Notes: generated by a model not told the origin, from the letters alone. Positions 8,379 to 18,363 are shown, counted from the stretch's first letter. The stretch: DNA of 64,000 bases from Promicromonospora iranensis (GCF_028994775.1 NZ_JAJQMN010000017.1:30521-94520); one strand, 5' to 3'. Translations and numbers: made by a program.

Positions 8379-8816
8379 TTGGTTGATCGTCCCTCTCTCT
8401 GTCCGGCACTCGCAGCCGGGTCGTATGCCTGTTCTGTCGGCCCTGCGTCGGGCCCTCCGTCGCCAAAGGTAGTGCACGCACCCCGGCCATGCCTCGCAAC
8501 CAGGACGCGTGGTGTCTTTTTGATGAATCGATGAGACCTCGGCAACGCATCAGTCATGCACTCAGTCTCATCATTGCGATACCCCGTATCAATACTGGTG
8601 CGAACCGGCACAGACGTAACGCAGATCACGCACTCTTGACCGCCCTATGGTGTGAGGACACGCTGTGAGGGGACAGAATGGCTAGGACCACCTGTGCGTG
8701 GGCGTGCACAGTCGCAACCCCAGCTGTGGCGACGCTACGCCGACGCGACGGGTTCTGACGAGGCGGCGAGGAGCGCGAACCGCGACCGCGCCGCGCGACA
8801 CCGAGAGAGGTTGCTG
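8379..8816. other. 438-bp divergent promoter region upstream of aceE
   Basis: This gap lies between the DUF3052 start and the chosen aceE start. It is AT-richer around 8510-8660 and should hold promoters for both directions, but I see no hexamer pair good enough to name. In-frame upstream starts for aceE exist at 8652 and 8694; the stretch 8652-8816 could therefore be coding (a 55-residue N-terminal extension) instead of leader. Confidence 0.5.
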
Positions 8817-11567
8817 GTGGCTTCGTTTGACGAGACCGGACCGCTGATCAACGGTCTGCTCAGCGCCGTACCTGACATCGACCCGGCCGAGACCGAGGAA
8901 TGGGTCGAGTCCTTCGACGGGCTGATCGACGACAAGGGCGGACCCCGCGCCCGGTACGTCATGCTCAACCTGCTGCGCCGTGCGCGAGAGCGGAATGTGA
9001 GCATTCCCGCGTCGATGGCGACGCCCTACGTGAACACCATCGGTGTCCACGAGGAGCCGTACTTCCCGGGCGACGAGGCCATGGAGCGCCGTTATCGCTC
9101 GTGGATCCGCTGGAACGCGGCGGTCATGGTGACCCGCGCCCAGCGCGAAGGTCTCAGCGTCGGCGGGCACATCTCCTCGTACGCGTCCGTGGCGACGCTC
9201 TACGAGGTGGGGCTGAACCACTTCTTCCGGGGCAAGGACCATCCGGGCGGCGGCGACCAGATCTACTTCCAGGGCCACGCCTCCCCCGGCGTCTACGCCC
9301 GGGCCTACCTCGAGGGTCGCCTGTCCGCGGACCAGCTCGACGGGTTCCGCCAGGAGAAGTCGCACGCGGGCGGCGGCCTGCCGTCCTACCCGCACCCGCG
9401 CCTCATGCAGGACTTCTGGGAGTTCCCGACCGTCAGCATGGGCCTCGGCCCGGCGTCGGCCATCTACCAGGCCTGGACGAACAAGTACCTGCACAACCGC
9501 GGGATCAAGGACACCAGCCAGCAGGACGTCTGGGCCTTCCTCGGCGACGGCGAGATGGACGAGCCCGAGAGCCGCGGCATGATCCAGCACGCCGCCCAGC
9601 AGCAGCTGGACAACCTGACGTTCGTCGTGAACTGCAACCTGCAGCGCCTCGACGGGCCGGTCCGCGGCAACGGCAAGATCGTCCAGGAGCTCGAGGCCCA
9701 GTTCAAGGGCGCCGGCTGGAACGTCATCAAGGTCGTCTGGGGCCGCGAGTGGGACGCCCTGCTCAACGCCGACAAGGACCGCGCGCTGGTCAACCTGATG
9801 AACGTCACGCCCGACGGTGACTACCAGACCTACCGCGCGGAGTCCGGCGCGTTCATCCGTGAGCACTTCTTCGGGCGCGACCCGCGCACGAAGGCCCTCG
9901 TCGAGAACATGACCGACGAGGACATCTGGAACATGAAGCGCGGCGGGCACGACTACCGCAAGCTCTACGCCGCCTACTCCGCGGCACGCGCGCACACGGG
10001 CCAGCCGACCATCATCCTGGCGCACACCGTCAAGGGCTACGGCCTGGGCTCCGGCTTCGCCGGACGCAACTCGACGCACCAGATGAAGAAGCTCAAGGCC
10101 GACGACCTCAAGACGCTGCGCGACTCGCTCCGCATCCCGATCTCGGACGCCGAGCTCGAGGCCGACCCGTACCTGCCGCCGTACTACCACCCGGGCGCCG
10201 ACTCGCCGGAGATCCAGTACATGCTGGAGCGCCGCCGTCAGCTCGGCGGGTTCGTGCCGGAACGCCGCACCACGGCGAAGACGACCCTCAAGCTGCCCGA
10301 GGACAAGACGTACGAGCTGCTGAAGAAGGGCTCCGGCACGCAGCAGATCGCCACGACCATGGCGTTCGTGCGGCTGCTCAAGGACCTCTTCAAGGCCAAG
10401 GACTTCGGCAACCGCATCGTGCCGATCATCCCGGACGAGGCCCGCACCTTCGGCCTCGACTCGATCTTCCCGAGCGCCAAGATCTTCAACACGCTCGGCC
10501 AGAACTACCTCGCCGTGGACCGCGAGCTCATGCTGAGCTACAAGGAGTCCGAGCAGGGCCAGATCATGCACACCGGCATCAACGAGGCCGGTTCCGCCGC
10601 CGCGTTCCAGTCGGTGGGCACGTCGTACGCGACGCACGGCGAGCCGATGATCCCGGTCTACATCTTCTACTCGATGTTCGGCTTCCAGCGCACGGGCGAC
10701 CAGTTCTGGGCGGCCGGCGACCAGATGACGCGCGGCTTCATCATCGGTGCCACCGCGGGCCGCACCACCCTCACGGGTGAGGGCCTGCAGCACGCCGACG
10801 GGCACAGCCCGCTCATCGCCGGTACGAACACGTCGATCGTGCAGTACGACCCCGCCTTCGGGTACGAGATCCGGCACATCATGCGCGACGGCATCGAGCG
10901 CATGTACGGGGACGGCTCCGACGGTCGCGACCAGGACGTCATGTACTACCTCACGGTGTACAACGAGCCCATGGTCCAGCCGGTCGAGCCGGAGGACGTC
11001 GACGTCGAGGGCATCAAGCGCGGCATCCACCGCATCTCGGTGTCCGACGCCGAGGGCCCCAAGGCCCAGCTCCTCTCCTCCGGCGTGGGTGTGCCGTGGG
11101 CGCTCGAGGCGCAGCAGCTCCTCAAGGAGGACTGGGGCGTCTCGGCCGACGTGTGGTCGGTGACCAGCTGGAACGAGCTGCGTCGCGACGCGCTGGCCGC
11201 GGAGCACGACTCCCTGATCGACCCGGCGACGCCGATGCGCACGCCGTACGTCACGGAGAAGCTGTCCGGCGCCCAGGGGCCGTTCGTCGCCACCAGCGAC
11301 TACGACCACCTGGTGCCCGACCAGATCCGCGCGTGGGTCCCCGGCGACTACGCGGTGCTCGGCGCCGACGGGTTCGGCTTCTCCGACACCCGGGCCGCCG
11401 CACGTCGGTTCTTCCTCATCGACGGTCCGTCGATGGTGGTCAAGACGCTGCAGATCCTCGCCCGCCGCGGCGAGGTGTCGACCGACGTCGTGGCCAAGGC
11501 CGTCGAGAAGTACCGCCTGCTCGACGTCAACGCCGGCACGTCCGGCGTCGCGGGCGGCGACAGCTGA
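8817..11567 (+). CDS. aceE: pyruvate dehydrogenase E1 component, homodimeric type
   Basis: The ThDP-dependent enzyme decarboxylates pyruvate and transfers the acetyl group to lipoyl-E2 in the pyruvate dehydrogenase complex. The sequence matches AceE throughout: [24 protein letters not shown] near the N-terminus in order, the ThDP-Mg motif [12 protein letters not shown]...NCNLQRLDG, then [13 protein letters not shown] and [11 protein letters not shown]. From the GTG at 8817 the protein has 916 residues, close to family size (about 890-930). I prefer that start because GAGAGAGG sits six bases before it and the N-terminus [15 protein letters not shown] is family-like. A GTG at 8652 would add 55 arginine-rich residues. 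The gene stands alone, without E2/E3 nearby, as usual in actinobacteria. Confidence 0.95.
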   Translation: MASFDETGPLINGLLSAVPDIDPAETEEWVESFDGLIDDKGGPRARYVMLNLLRRARERNVSIPASMATPYVNTIGVHEEPYFPGDEAMERRYRSWIRWNAAVMVTRAQREGLSVGGHISSYASVATLYEVGLNHFFRGKDHPGGGDQIYFQGHASPGVYARAYLEGRLSADQLDGFRQEKSHAGGGLPSYPHPRLMQDFWEFPTVSMGLGPASAIYQAWTNKYLHNRGIKDTSQQDVWAFLGDGEMDEPESRGMIQHAAQQQLDNLTFVVNCNLQRLDGPVRGNGKIVQELEAQFKGAGWNVIKVVWGREWDALLNADKDRALVNLMNVTPDGDYQTYRAESGAFIREHFFGRDPRTKALVENMTDEDIWNMKRGGHDYRKLYAAYSAARAHTGQPTIILAHTVKGYGLGSGFAGRNSTHQMKKLKADDLKTLRDSLRIPISDAELEADPYLPPYYHPGADSPEIQYMLERRRQLGGFVPERRTTAKTTLKLPEDKTYELLKKGSGTQQIATTMAFVRLLKDLFKAKDFGNRIVPIIPDEARTFGLDSIFPSAKIFNTLGQNYLAVDRELMLSYKESEQGQIMHTGINEAGSAAAFQSVGTSYATHGEPMIPVYIFYSMFGFQRTGDQFWAAGDQMTRGFIIGATAGRTTLTGEGLQHADGHSPLIAGTNTSIVQYDPAFGYEIRHIMRDGIERMYGDGSDGRDQDVMYYLTVYNEPMVQPVEPEDVDVEGIKRGIHRISVSDAEGPKAQLLSSGVGVPWALEAQQLLKEDWGVSADVWSVTSWNELRRDALAAEHDSLIDPATPMRTPYVTEKLSGAQGPFVATSDYDHLVPDQIRAWVPGDYAVLGADGFGFSDTRAAARRFFLIDGPSMVVKTLQILARRGEVSTDVVAKAVEKYRLLDVNAGTSGVAGGDS

Positions 11568-11592
11568 CCCTCGGTCCGCCGAGGTAACGCCT

Positions 11593-11643
11593 ATCGGTGG
11601 TCGAGCTCGTCGAGACCTGGTCTCGACGAGCTCGGCCACCGAT
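11593..11643. repeat. 25-bp REP-like inverted repeat after aceE
   Basis: Left arm 11593-11617 and right arm 11619-11643 are complementary except for one position that can form G-U, with a single unpaired base between them. The core (GGTCGAGCTCGTCGAGACC) resembles palindromes I know to be dispersed in intergenic regions of Micrococcales genomes. It lies 25 bp after the aceE stop and between convergent genes, so it may also act as a bidirectional terminator or transcript-end stabiliser. Confidence 0.75.
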
Positions 11644-11650
11644 TCGCGTG

Positions 11651-11670
11651 GGACCACCGATCGGTGGTCC
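11651..11670. repeat. 20-bp perfect palindrome
   Basis: The sequence GGACCACCGATCGGTGGTCC is fully self-complementary, begins seven bases after the REP-like repeat and ends eight bases before the stop of the converging gene. Its half site (ACCACCGAT) repeats the outer end of the preceding repeat (ATCGGTGGTC), which suggests both derive from the same element. Confidence 0.7.
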
Positions 11671-11678
11671 GGCGGGCG

Positions 11679-12371
11679 TCAGGTGCCCGACTTCTGCTGC
11701 TCGCTCGCGGCGATCGCCTTCTCCAGCTCGTCCCGAAGCGGCTTGACCGCCTTCGAGTCCGGGTGCATCTCCAGCGACCGCAGGTGCTGCTTCGCCTCGA
11801 ACACCCGGTCGGCCTCGAGCGCGGCCAGGACCAGGTGCTTGCCGACCACCGGCGAGTGCTCCCGCACGCGCCAGTGCCCCACGCCCAGACCCAGGGCCTC
11901 CACGGGCATCCCCGCGTCGCGCAGGATCGCCATGCCCTCCGCCAGCGCGCGGCCGTCGGGGTCCCGCTCCGCCGCGGTGATGAGCCGCCGGACGGCGCCG
12001 TCCGGGTCGTCGGCGAGCGACAGCCTGCCCAGCTCGATCAGCGGGTACCAGCCTCGTGGGTGCCCGGCCAGCTCTTCCGCGAGCGCCCAGACCGCGAGGT
12101 CGGCCTCACGCTGCTTGGACTCGGGGATCTCGTCGGAGTCCCGCAGGGGGTCTTCCAGCGTCGGGTCCTCGGCGGCCCGACGGCGAACGATCTCTGCCAG
12201 GGCGCCGAAAGCCTCTTCGTTGTTGGGATCGTCGGTCAGCTGGGCGCGCAACGCGTCCTCGTGTCCCGCGTCCCCTCGTCGGGGCGCCGACGGCGACGGT
12301 CGACGAGCACCGACCGTGGACGCAGACAGGGGCCGACGGATGAGGCGGCGGAGCCGATGCATCAGGGCCAT
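11679..12371 (-). CDS. tetratricopeptide-like hypothetical protein
   Basis: The 230-residue soluble protein has an Arg/Ser-rich N-terminus (HRLRRLIRRPLSAST) and then helical repeats with TPR-like spacing, for example DDPNNEEAFGALAEIV, GWYPLIELGRLSL and VVGKHLVLAALEADRVFEAKQHLRSLEMHPDS. No catalytic motif is visible, so a scaffold or protein-interaction role is the most that can be inferred. It converges on aceE and is divergent from fasR, with 99 bp between the starts. Confidence 0.75.
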   Translation of the reverse strand: MALMHRLRRLIRRPLSASTVGARRPSPSAPRRGDAGHEDALRAQLTDDPNNEEAFGALAEIVRRRAAEDPTLEDPLRDSDEIPESKQREADLAVWALAEELAGHPRGWYPLIELGRLSLADDPDGAVRRLITAAERDPDGRALAEGMAILRDAGMPVEALGLGVGHWRVREHSPVVGKHLVLAALEADRVFEAKQHLRSLEMHPDSKAVKPLRDELEKAIAASEQQKSGT

Positions 12372-12470
12372 ACCTCGACCCTACAGTTTTACTCCGCCGC
12401 GCACTGGGATCCTGCTGTCTTGAAAGTCCGTTTGTGGACTCCCCACAACTCGGACTCGTATGCTGCCGGG

Positions 12471-13775
12471 GTGCCACCACCACGACGGGCCGCGCGGGTC
12501 AGCGCCCAGAAGACCGGCCCGGAGCCCGGGCCGGCAGCCGACCGCGGCGACAGCCAGGAGACCGATCAGGCCACTGAGGCGACCCCCGGGCCCGTCCCCG
12601 GAGAGGTTTCCGCGGCGGCGACGGACCCGGCCGGCTTCCCGATGAACCTGCAGCGGGTCCGCGAGGCCAGCGGCCTGCTGACGGCCGCCGCGATGCGCCG
12701 GCTCGACGAGGACCTCACCTGGTACCGCGACCTGCCGGCGGAGGACCGCTCGTACGTGGGACTGGTCGCCCAGGCCGGCATCAACGCCTTCACCTCGTGG
12801 TTCACGGACCCCGACCGGCCGCCGCACGGTGTCAGCGAGATCTTCGCCGCGGCGCCCACCGAGCTGACCCGCTCCATCTCGCTGCAGCACACCCTGCAGC
12901 TCGTGCGCGTCGTGGTCGACGTCGTCGAGACGCACTCCGACCGGATCGCCGCGCCGGGTGGCGAGCGCGACCTGCGCGAGGCGGTGCTGCGCTACTCCCG
13001 TGAGGTCGCGTTCTCCGCGGCCGAGGTCTACGCCCGCGCGGCCGAGTGGCGAGGCGCCTGGGATGCCCGCCTCGAGGCGCTGGTGGTCGACGCGCTCGTC
13101 CGCGGCGACGGTGACGACTCCCTCCGCTCGCGGATCTCCGCGCTCGGCTGGAGCGGCCGTGGCAACGCGCTGGTCGTCGTCGGGCTCGCGACCGAGGAGC
13201 TCGACGAGATCCGCACCGCCGAGATCCGCCGGGTCGCCCGGCGTGCCGCAGGAGACGCCCTCGTCGGCATCCACGGCGACCGCCTGGTCCTCGTGCTCGG
13301 CGGCGAGGGCGACCTGGTCGCCGCCGCCACGTCGCTGCTCAGCCGCTTCGGCACCGGTCCGGTGGTGATCGGCACCCAGGTGCCGAGCCTGACCGACGCC
13401 GCCCGGTCGGCACGGTCGGCGCTCGCCGGGCTGACGGCCGCCCCGGCGTGGCCGCAGGCGCCCCGTCCGGTCATGGCCGACGACCTCCTTCCGGAGCGTG
13501 TCCTCACCGGCGACTACACGGCCCGGGCCACACTGATCGCCCAGGCGTTCACCCCGCTGCAGGAGTCCGGCGGCGCCGTGCTGGAGACCCTGTCCGCCTA
13601 CCTCGGCACCGGCCGCTCGCTGGAGGCGGCGGCACGGCATCTGTACGTTCACCCCAACACGGTGCGTTACCGGCTCCGCAAGGTGTCGGAGATCACGGGC
13701 TGGGACCCGCTGGACGCCCGCGAGTCGTTCGTGCTGCAGGTGGCTCTGGCGCTGGGCCAGCTCGGCCGCGGCTGA
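12471..13775 (+). CDS. fasR: PucR/CdaR-type regulator of fatty acid synthesis
   Basis: The 434-residue protein matches Streptomyces FasR, the activator of fabD-fabH-acpP-fabF, along its length: RMDE/RLDE-xxWYR near the N-terminus, FAAAPTELTRSISLQHT, YAREAEWRGAWDARLE-like central block and APRPVMADDLLPERVL. It ends in a PucR-type helix-turn-helix (LEAAARHLYVHPNTVRYRLR, about 385-404). Position directly upstream of fabD supports the call. I start at GTG 12471; a TATGCT hexamer 12 bases earlier suggests a leaderless or very short-leader mRNA. The first ~55 residues are low complexity and could be shorter (next start ATG 12642). Confidence 0.88.
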   Translation: MPPPRRAARVSAQKTGPEPGPAADRGDSQETDQATEATPGPVPGEVSAAATDPAGFPMNLQRVREASGLLTAAAMRRLDEDLTWYRDLPAEDRSYVGLVAQAGINAFTSWFTDPDRPPHGVSEIFAAAPTELTRSISLQHTLQLVRVVVDVVETHSDRIAAPGGERDLREAVLRYSREVAFSAAEVYARAAEWRGAWDARLEALVVDALVRGDGDDSLRSRISALGWSGRGNALVVVGLATEELDEIRTAEIRRVARRAAGDALVGIHGDRLVLVLGGEGDLVAAATSLLSRFGTGPVVIGTQVPSLTDAARSARSALAGLTAAPAWPQAPRPVMADDLLPERVLTGDYTARATLIAQAFTPLQESGGAVLETLSAYLGTGRSLEAAARHLYVHPNTVRYRLRKVSEITGWDPLDARESFVLQVALALGQLGRG

Positions 13776-13835
13776 CCGTCGTGTCCTAACTCTTCACCGA
13801 GGTCAGCGCCTTGTAGGTTCTCCACAATGGGCCTC

Positions 13836-13848
13836 TACCAGGTTGGTA
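13836..13848 (+). promoter_or_regulatory. TACCA-N3-TGGTA palindrome upstream of fabD
   Basis: A 5-3-5 inverted repeat lies 47-59 bp before the fabD start in the 119-bp fasR-fabD gap. It is a candidate binding site for FasR or another regulator. The assignment is inference from position and symmetry only. Confidence 0.35.
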
Positions 13849-13894
13849 CAGGTCGCGACGTCCCGCGGGCTCTCCGGATTGGCAGAGTGGACGC

Positions 13895-14881
13895 GTGCTC
13901 GCCGTCGTCTGCCCTGGACAGGGCTCTCAGACCCCCGGGATGCTCAGCGACTGGCTCGAGCTGCCCGGAACCGAACAACGCCTCGCCGCAGCATCCGAGG
14001 CCTCGAACCTGGACCTGGTGGCGCACGGCACGACGTCGGACGCCGACACCATCCGCGACACCGCGGTGGCCCAGCCCCTGATCGTCACCACCTCGCTGCT
14101 CGCGCTCCGCGCCCTGCTCGACGGGCGCCCCGCGGCCGACGTCGTGGACGTCACCGCAGGTCACTCCGTCGGCGAGCTGTCGGCGGCCGCGGTGGCAGGT
14201 GCCCTGTCCGACGACGGTGCGGCCGGTCTGGTCGCGCGCCGCGCCCGGGCGATGGCCACGGCGGCAGCGGCGGCACCCTCGGGTATGAGCGCCGTCGTGG
14301 GCGGTGACCCGGACGAGGTGCTGGCCGCTATCGAGGCCGCGGGCCTGTGGCCCGCCAACGTGAACGGCGCCGGCCAGACGGTGGCGGCCGGCGCGCTGGA
14401 CAAGCTGGCAGAGTTGTCAGCGAACCCGCCGACCCGGGCCCGCGTGATCCCGCTGCAGGTGGCCGGGGCGTTCCACACGCCGTTCATGGACGCGGCGCGG
14501 GCCGAGTTCGAGCCGGTGGCCCTCGGCTGGGACGCGACCGACCCGACTCTGCCCTTCCTCGCCGACCTCGACGGGACCGCCTACACCGGCGGCACCCACG
14601 GCCACGGCACCGGCGCGGACGTGCTCACCAACCTGGCGCGCCAGGTGACGGCCCCGGTCCGCTGGGACCTGATCATGACCGGCCTCGCCGAGCGTGGCGT
14701 CACCGGTCTGCTCGAGCTCGCGCCGGGCGGCGTCCTGACGGGTCTCGCCAAGCGCGGCCTCAAGGGTGTCGAGACGGTGGCGGTCAAGTCGCCCGCTGAC
14801 CTCGACGCGGCCCGGGCGCTGATCGCCGCGCACAGCAACGTTCTTCCCAGCGGCACGAACGCGACCGGAGCAGACCAGTGA
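13895..14881 (+). CDS. fabD: malonyl-CoA:ACP transacylase
   Basis: The 328-residue enzyme moves malonyl from CoA to ACP, supplying the elongation unit for type II fatty acid synthesis. It has the N-terminal PGQGSQ motif, catalytic Ser91 in GHSVGELS and the catalytic His in GAFHTPFMDAAR near residue 193. The start is a GTG without a strong Shine-Dalgarno, as is common for leaderless actinobacterial mRNAs. Its TGA overlaps the GTG of fabH. Confidence 0.96.
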   Translation: MLAVVCPGQGSQTPGMLSDWLELPGTEQRLAAASEASNLDLVAHGTTSDADTIRDTAVAQPLIVTTSLLALRALLDGRPAADVVDVTAGHSVGELSAAAVAGALSDDGAAGLVARRARAMATAAAAAPSGMSAVVGGDPDEVLAAIEAAGLWPANVNGAGQTVAAGALDKLAELSANPPTRARVIPLQVAGAFHTPFMDAARAEFEPVALGWDATDPTLPFLADLDGTAYTGGTHGHGTGADVLTNLARQVTAPVRWDLIMTGLAERGVTGLLELAPGGVLTGLAKRGLKGVETVAVKSPADLDAARALIAAHSNVLPSGTNATGADQ

Positions 14882-15879
14882 CCATCCTGCAGCAGGCCCA
14901 GCCCACGCAGTTCTCGCGGATCCTCTCGATCGGCGCGGAGCGCGGCGAGCTCGTCGTGACCAACGACGACATCGCGGGCCCCATCGACTCGTCGGACGAG
15001 TGGATCCGCCAGCGCACCGGCATCATCACCCGCCGTCGGGCCGGCGCGGACAAGGACGTGCTCGACCTGTCCGAGGCAGCGGCCCGCAAGGCGCTCGACG
15101 CCGCCGGCCTCACGGGCGCCGACATCGACGCGATCATCCTCTCGACGATCACGCACATGCACATGACGCCGTCGGGTGCCGCGATCCTGGCCGAGCGCAT
15201 CGGCGCGACGCCCGCTGCGGCGTACGACGTGTCGGCGGCCTGCGCCGGCTACGCGTACGGCATCGGTCAGGCGGACGCCCTGGTCCGCGCGGGCCTCGCC
15301 CGGCACGTGCTGGTGATCGGGGCCGAGAAGCTCAGCGAGATCATCGACCCGACCGACCGGTCCATCTCCTTCCTGCTGGGTGACGGTGCAGGCGCCGCGA
15401 TCGTCGGCCCGTCGGACACGCCAGGCATCGGCCCGACGGTCTGGGGCTCCGACGGCGCCAAGGCGACCGCGATCCGGCAGACACACTCCTGGACCGAGCT
15501 GCGCGAGGACCCCTCGCTCGGCTGGCCCACGCTGCGCCAGGACGGCCCGACCGTGTTCAAGTGGGCGAGCTTCCAGATGGCGCCCATCGCGGAGAAGGCG
15601 ATGGCCGAGGCAGGCGTGACCGCCCAGGACATCCAGGTCTTCATCCCGCACCAGGCCAACATGCGGATCATCGACCAGATGAAGAAGCAGCTCGGCCTGC
15701 CGGACTCCGTGGTGATCGCCCGCGACATCGCTGAGACCGGCAACACGTCCGCGGCGTCCATCCCGCTGGCCGCCGACCGTCTCCTCGCGGAGGGTCAGGC
15801 CAGGTCCGGTGACCTCGCCCTGCAGATCGGGTTCGGTGCGGGCCTCGTCTACGCCGCCCAGGTAGTGGTGCTGCCGTAG
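14878..15879 (+). CDS. fabH: beta-ketoacyl-ACP synthase III
   Basis: The 333-residue enzyme condenses an acyl-CoA primer with malonyl-ACP and so starts fatty acid chains; actinobacterial FabH commonly accepts branched primers. The Cys-His-Asn triad is visible: Cys122 (SAACAGYAYGIG), His in PHQANMRIID (about 260) and Asn in GNTSAASIPLA (about 291). The GTG start overlaps the fabD stop (GTGA), so translation is coupled. Confidence 0.97.
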   Translation: MTILQQAQPTQFSRILSIGAERGELVVTNDDIAGPIDSSDEWIRQRTGIITRRRAGADKDVLDLSEAAARKALDAAGLTGADIDAIILSTITHMHMTPSGAAILAERIGATPAAAYDVSAACAGYAYGIGQADALVRAGLARHVLVIGAEKLSEIIDPTDRSISFLLGDGAGAAIVGPSDTPGIGPTVWGSDGAKATAIRQTHSWTELREDPSLGWPTLRQDGPTVFKWASFQMAPIAEKAMAEAGVTAQDIQVFIPHQANMRIIDQMKKQLGLPDSVVIARDIAETGNTSAASIPLAADRLLAEGQARSGDLALQIGFGAGLVYAAQVVVLP

Positions 15880-16004
15880 CAGGGTGCGCAGTGGCGGAGA
15901 ATGACCCCGCCGTGCATTCCGGTCTCCGGATGCGCCAAGATCTGACCAGCAAGACTCCGGTGCCCGACGGCGCCGGTGACCGTTACGAAAGATAAGGAAG
16001 TCCC

Positions 16005-16253
16005 ATGGCCAACACGGACCAGGAGATCCTCGAGGGCCTCGCCGAGATCGTCGCCGAGGAGACGGGCCTCGACAAGGCCGACGTCCTGCTGGAGAAGTCC
16101 TTCACGGACGACCTCGACATCGACTCCCTGTCGATGATGACCATCGTCACGCACGCCGAGGACAAGTTCGGGGTTCGTATCCCGGACGAGGAGGTCAAGA
16201 ACCTCGCGACCGTCGGTGACGCAGTGAGCTTCATCAAGGGCGCCCAGGACTGA
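16005..16253 (+). CDS. acpP: acyl carrier protein
   Basis: The 82-residue acidic helical protein carries growing acyl chains on 4'-phosphopantetheine attached to Ser41 in the conserved DIDSLSMM motif. ATG at 16005 follows the Shine-Dalgarno GATAAGGAAG. It sits between fabH and fabF, the standard actinobacterial order, with 125 bp upstream that may hold an extra promoter or RNA processing site for its higher demand. Confidence 0.98.
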   Translation: MANTDQEILEGLAEIVAEETGLDKADVLLEKSFTDDLDIDSLSMMTIVTHAEDKFGVRIPDEEVKNLATVGDAVSFIKGAQD

Positions 16254-16282
16254 GCCGCCCCCCGGCGGCGGCCGCGTGGCCC

Positions 16283-16309
16283 GGTCGACCTGGTCGACCT
16301 GGTCGACCT
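16283..16309 (+). repeat. 9-bp tandem repeat in the acpP-fabF spacer
   Basis: Three exact copies of GGTCGACCT follow each other, with a degenerate fourth (GATCGACAG). The 154-bp spacer contains no other clear element. Each unit includes a SalI-type palindrome (GTCGAC), so the block can form small alternative hairpins. Confidence 0.8.
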
Positions 16310-16407
16310 GATCGACAGGGCCCGCGCCGCCGTCGGGCACTCGCTGCCCACAAGGCAGCACCTTCCGCACCTGCCCCCTTCGTCCCACCACCCTCGGGAG
16401 CATCATC

Positions 16408-17652
16408 ATGACCTCCGCACGCGAAGTCGTCGTCACGGGCCTCGGCGCCACCACACCCATCGGCGGGGACGTGGCATCCACGTGGGAGGCCGCCCTCGCA
16501 GGCGAGTCGGGGGCACGCACCCTCGAGAACGACTGGGCCGAGAAGTACAGCCTGCCCGTCAACTTCGCCGCCACCATCAAGGTGAACCCGGCCGAGGTGC
16601 TCTCGCGCCCTGAGACCAAGCGGATGGACCCGTCCACGCAGTACGCGATCGTCGCGGCACGCGAGGCCTGGGCCGACGCCGGCAGCCCCGAGGTCGACGG
16701 CGAACGGCTCGGCGCCGTGGTCTCGTCCGGCATCGGCGGGCTCTGGACCATCCTGGACGGCTGGGACACGCTCCGGGAGCGCGGCGCACGCCGCATGCTG
16801 CCCATGACCGTCCCCATGCTCATGCCGAACTCGCCGTCCGCCTACGTCTCCCTGGAGTTCGGCGCCCGCGCCGGCACGCACGCGCTGGTGTCCGCGTGCG
16901 CCTCCGGCGCCGAGGCCGTGGGCTACGCGGCGGACATGATCCGCACCGGCCGGGCCGACGTCGTCGTCGCCGGCGGTACCGAGGCCGTGATCCACCCCAT
17001 GCCGCTCGGCGCGTTCGCGGCGTCCCGCACGCTCTCCCTGCGCAACGACGACCCGCAACGCGCCTCCCGCCCGTACGACATCGACCGCGACGGCTTCGTC
17101 CTCGGCGAGGGTGCCGCGGTCCTGGTGCTGGAGAGCGCCGAGCACGCGGCGGCCCGTGGGGCCCGCGTCTACGCGAAGATCGGCGGTGTGGGCCTGTCGT
17201 CCGACGCGTACCACATCACCTCCCCCGACCCAGAGGGCAAGGGCCAGGTCGCCGCCATGCGCTCCGCGATGGAGGACGCCGGTGTGACCGCCGCCGACAT
17301 CGTGCACGTCAACGCGCACGCCACCTCAACCAAGGTGGGCGACCTCACCGAGACGTACTCCATCCGGACGCTCCTGGGCTCCGACGCCGACCACGTGCTG
17401 CTGTCGGCGACGAAGTCCATGACCGGTCACCTGCTGGGCGGTGCCGGCGCCATCGAGTCCCTGTTCGCGGTCAAGGCCGTGTCCGAACGCGTCGCTCCCC
17501 CGACGATCAACGTGGACAACCCCGACCCGGAGCTCCAGGTGCCGCTCGTCCGCGACGAGCCGGCCAAGCTGCCGGGCGGCGACATCGCCGCGATCAACAA
17601 CTCGTTCGGGTTCGGCGGGCACAACGTCGCCCTGGTGGTCCAGAACCACTGA
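16408..17652 (+). CDS. fabF: beta-ketoacyl-ACP synthase II
   Basis: The 414-residue elongating condensing enzyme extends acyl-ACP with malonyl-ACP. The Cys-His-His triad is visible at Cys164 (VSACASGAEA), His303 (NAHATSTKVGD) and His340 (SMTGHLLGGAGA), and the C-terminal glycine-rich NNSFGFGGHN motif is intact. ATG at 16408 follows GGGAGCATCATC. It completes the fasR-fabD-fabH-acpP-fabF cluster and is followed by a hairpin terminator. Confidence 0.97.
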   Translation: MTSAREVVVTGLGATTPIGGDVASTWEAALAGESGARTLENDWAEKYSLPVNFAATIKVNPAEVLSRPETKRMDPSTQYAIVAAREAWADAGSPEVDGERLGAVVSSGIGGLWTILDGWDTLRERGARRMLPMTVPMLMPNSPSAYVSLEFGARAGTHALVSACASGAEAVGYAADMIRTGRADVVVAGGTEAVIHPMPLGAFAASRTLSLRNDDPQRASRPYDIDRDGFVLGEGAAVLVLESAEHAAARGARVYAKIGGVGLSSDAYHITSPDPEGKGQVAAMRSAMEDAGVTAADIVHVNAHATSTKVGDLTETYSIRTLLGSDADHVLLSATKSMTGHLLGGAGAIESLFAVKAVSERVAPPTINVDNPDPELQVPLVRDEPAKLPGGDIAAINNSFGFGGHNVALVVQNH

Positions 17653-17681
17653 CCCCGCCCCGAAGGCCCTCGTACGTGTCA

Positions 17682-17713
17682 GACGCTCAGGTCGCCCCGG
17701 TGACCTGAGCGTC
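17682..17713 (+). terminator. hairpin terminator after fabF
   Basis: A 12-bp perfect stem (GACGCTCAGGTC at 17682-17693 with its complement at 17702-17713) has an 8-nt loop and a partly paired extension (CGTG/CACG). It starts 29 bp after the fabF stop. No T-run follows, as is frequent in actinobacterial terminators. Confidence 0.7.
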
Positions 17714-17814
17714 GGCACGTCTACCGGCGGTCGCGATCGTCGCGTCCGATCCGACGTCGCCGCCCGGGCCTGTCGTGCCCGCGCCCCTTCCTTCTGACAT
17801 GGGAGAATGTCCGC

Positions 17815-18300
17815 ATGGCAATGCGTGAGATCCGTGTGGTTCCCGACCCAGTGCTGCGCACCCCGTGCGACACCGTGACGACTATCGACGACCGCGTCCG
17901 CAGCCTGGTCGCGGACCTGGTCGAGACGGTGGACGACGAAGGGCGTGCCGGACTCGCCGCCAACCAGATCGGTGTCTCCCTGCGGGCCTTCTCGTGGAAC
18001 ATCGAGGGTGAGATCGGCTACGTGATCAACCCCCGCATCGTCGAGCTGGGCGAGGAGCAGCAGGACGGCGGCGAGGGCTGCCTGTCCGTGCCCGGCCTCT
18101 GGTACCCCACCGTGCGCGCGAACTACGCCCGGGTCGAGGGCATCAACCTGGACGGCGAGCCGATCACCGTGGAGGGCACCGGGATCATGGCCCGCTGCCT
18201 GCAGCACGAGTGCGACCACCTGGACGGCATGGTCTACCTCGACCGCCTCCAGAAGGAGGCGCGCCGCGCCGCGATGCGGGAGCTTCGCGCGCGCCTGTGA
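17815..18300 (+). CDS. def: peptide deformylase
   Basis: The 161-residue metalloenzyme removes the formyl group from nascent protein N-termini. All three motifs are present: GLAANQIGV (46-54), EGCLS (Cys89 as metal ligand) and HECDH (His131 and His135 as ligands, Glu132 catalytic). ATG at 17815 follows GGGAGAATG. It stands alone, after the fatty acid cluster. Confidence 0.96.
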   Translation: MAMREIRVVPDPVLRTPCDTVTTIDDRVRSLVADLVETVDDEGRAGLAANQIGVSLRAFSWNIEGEIGYVINPRIVELGEEQQDGGEGCLSVPGLWYPTVRANYARVEGINLDGEPITVEGTGIMARCLQHECDHLDGMVYLDRLQKEARRAAMRELRARL

Positions 18301-18363
18301 GGGCCTGACCGCCCCGTTTCGTACATGCCACGCCCTGTGGGATCAATCTCAAGAAAGTCTTAA

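Noticed and set aside
8682..11657. A 991-codon minus-strand open frame opposite aceE
   Set aside because: It is the antisense shadow of a high-GC gene; its translation is rich in Arg, Val, His and Asp without any domain, and aceE is unmistakable.
13836..13848. A riboswitch or fatty-acid-responsive RNA upstream of fabD
   Set aside because: Only a short dyad is present; no conserved RNA fold could be recognised in the 119-bp gap.
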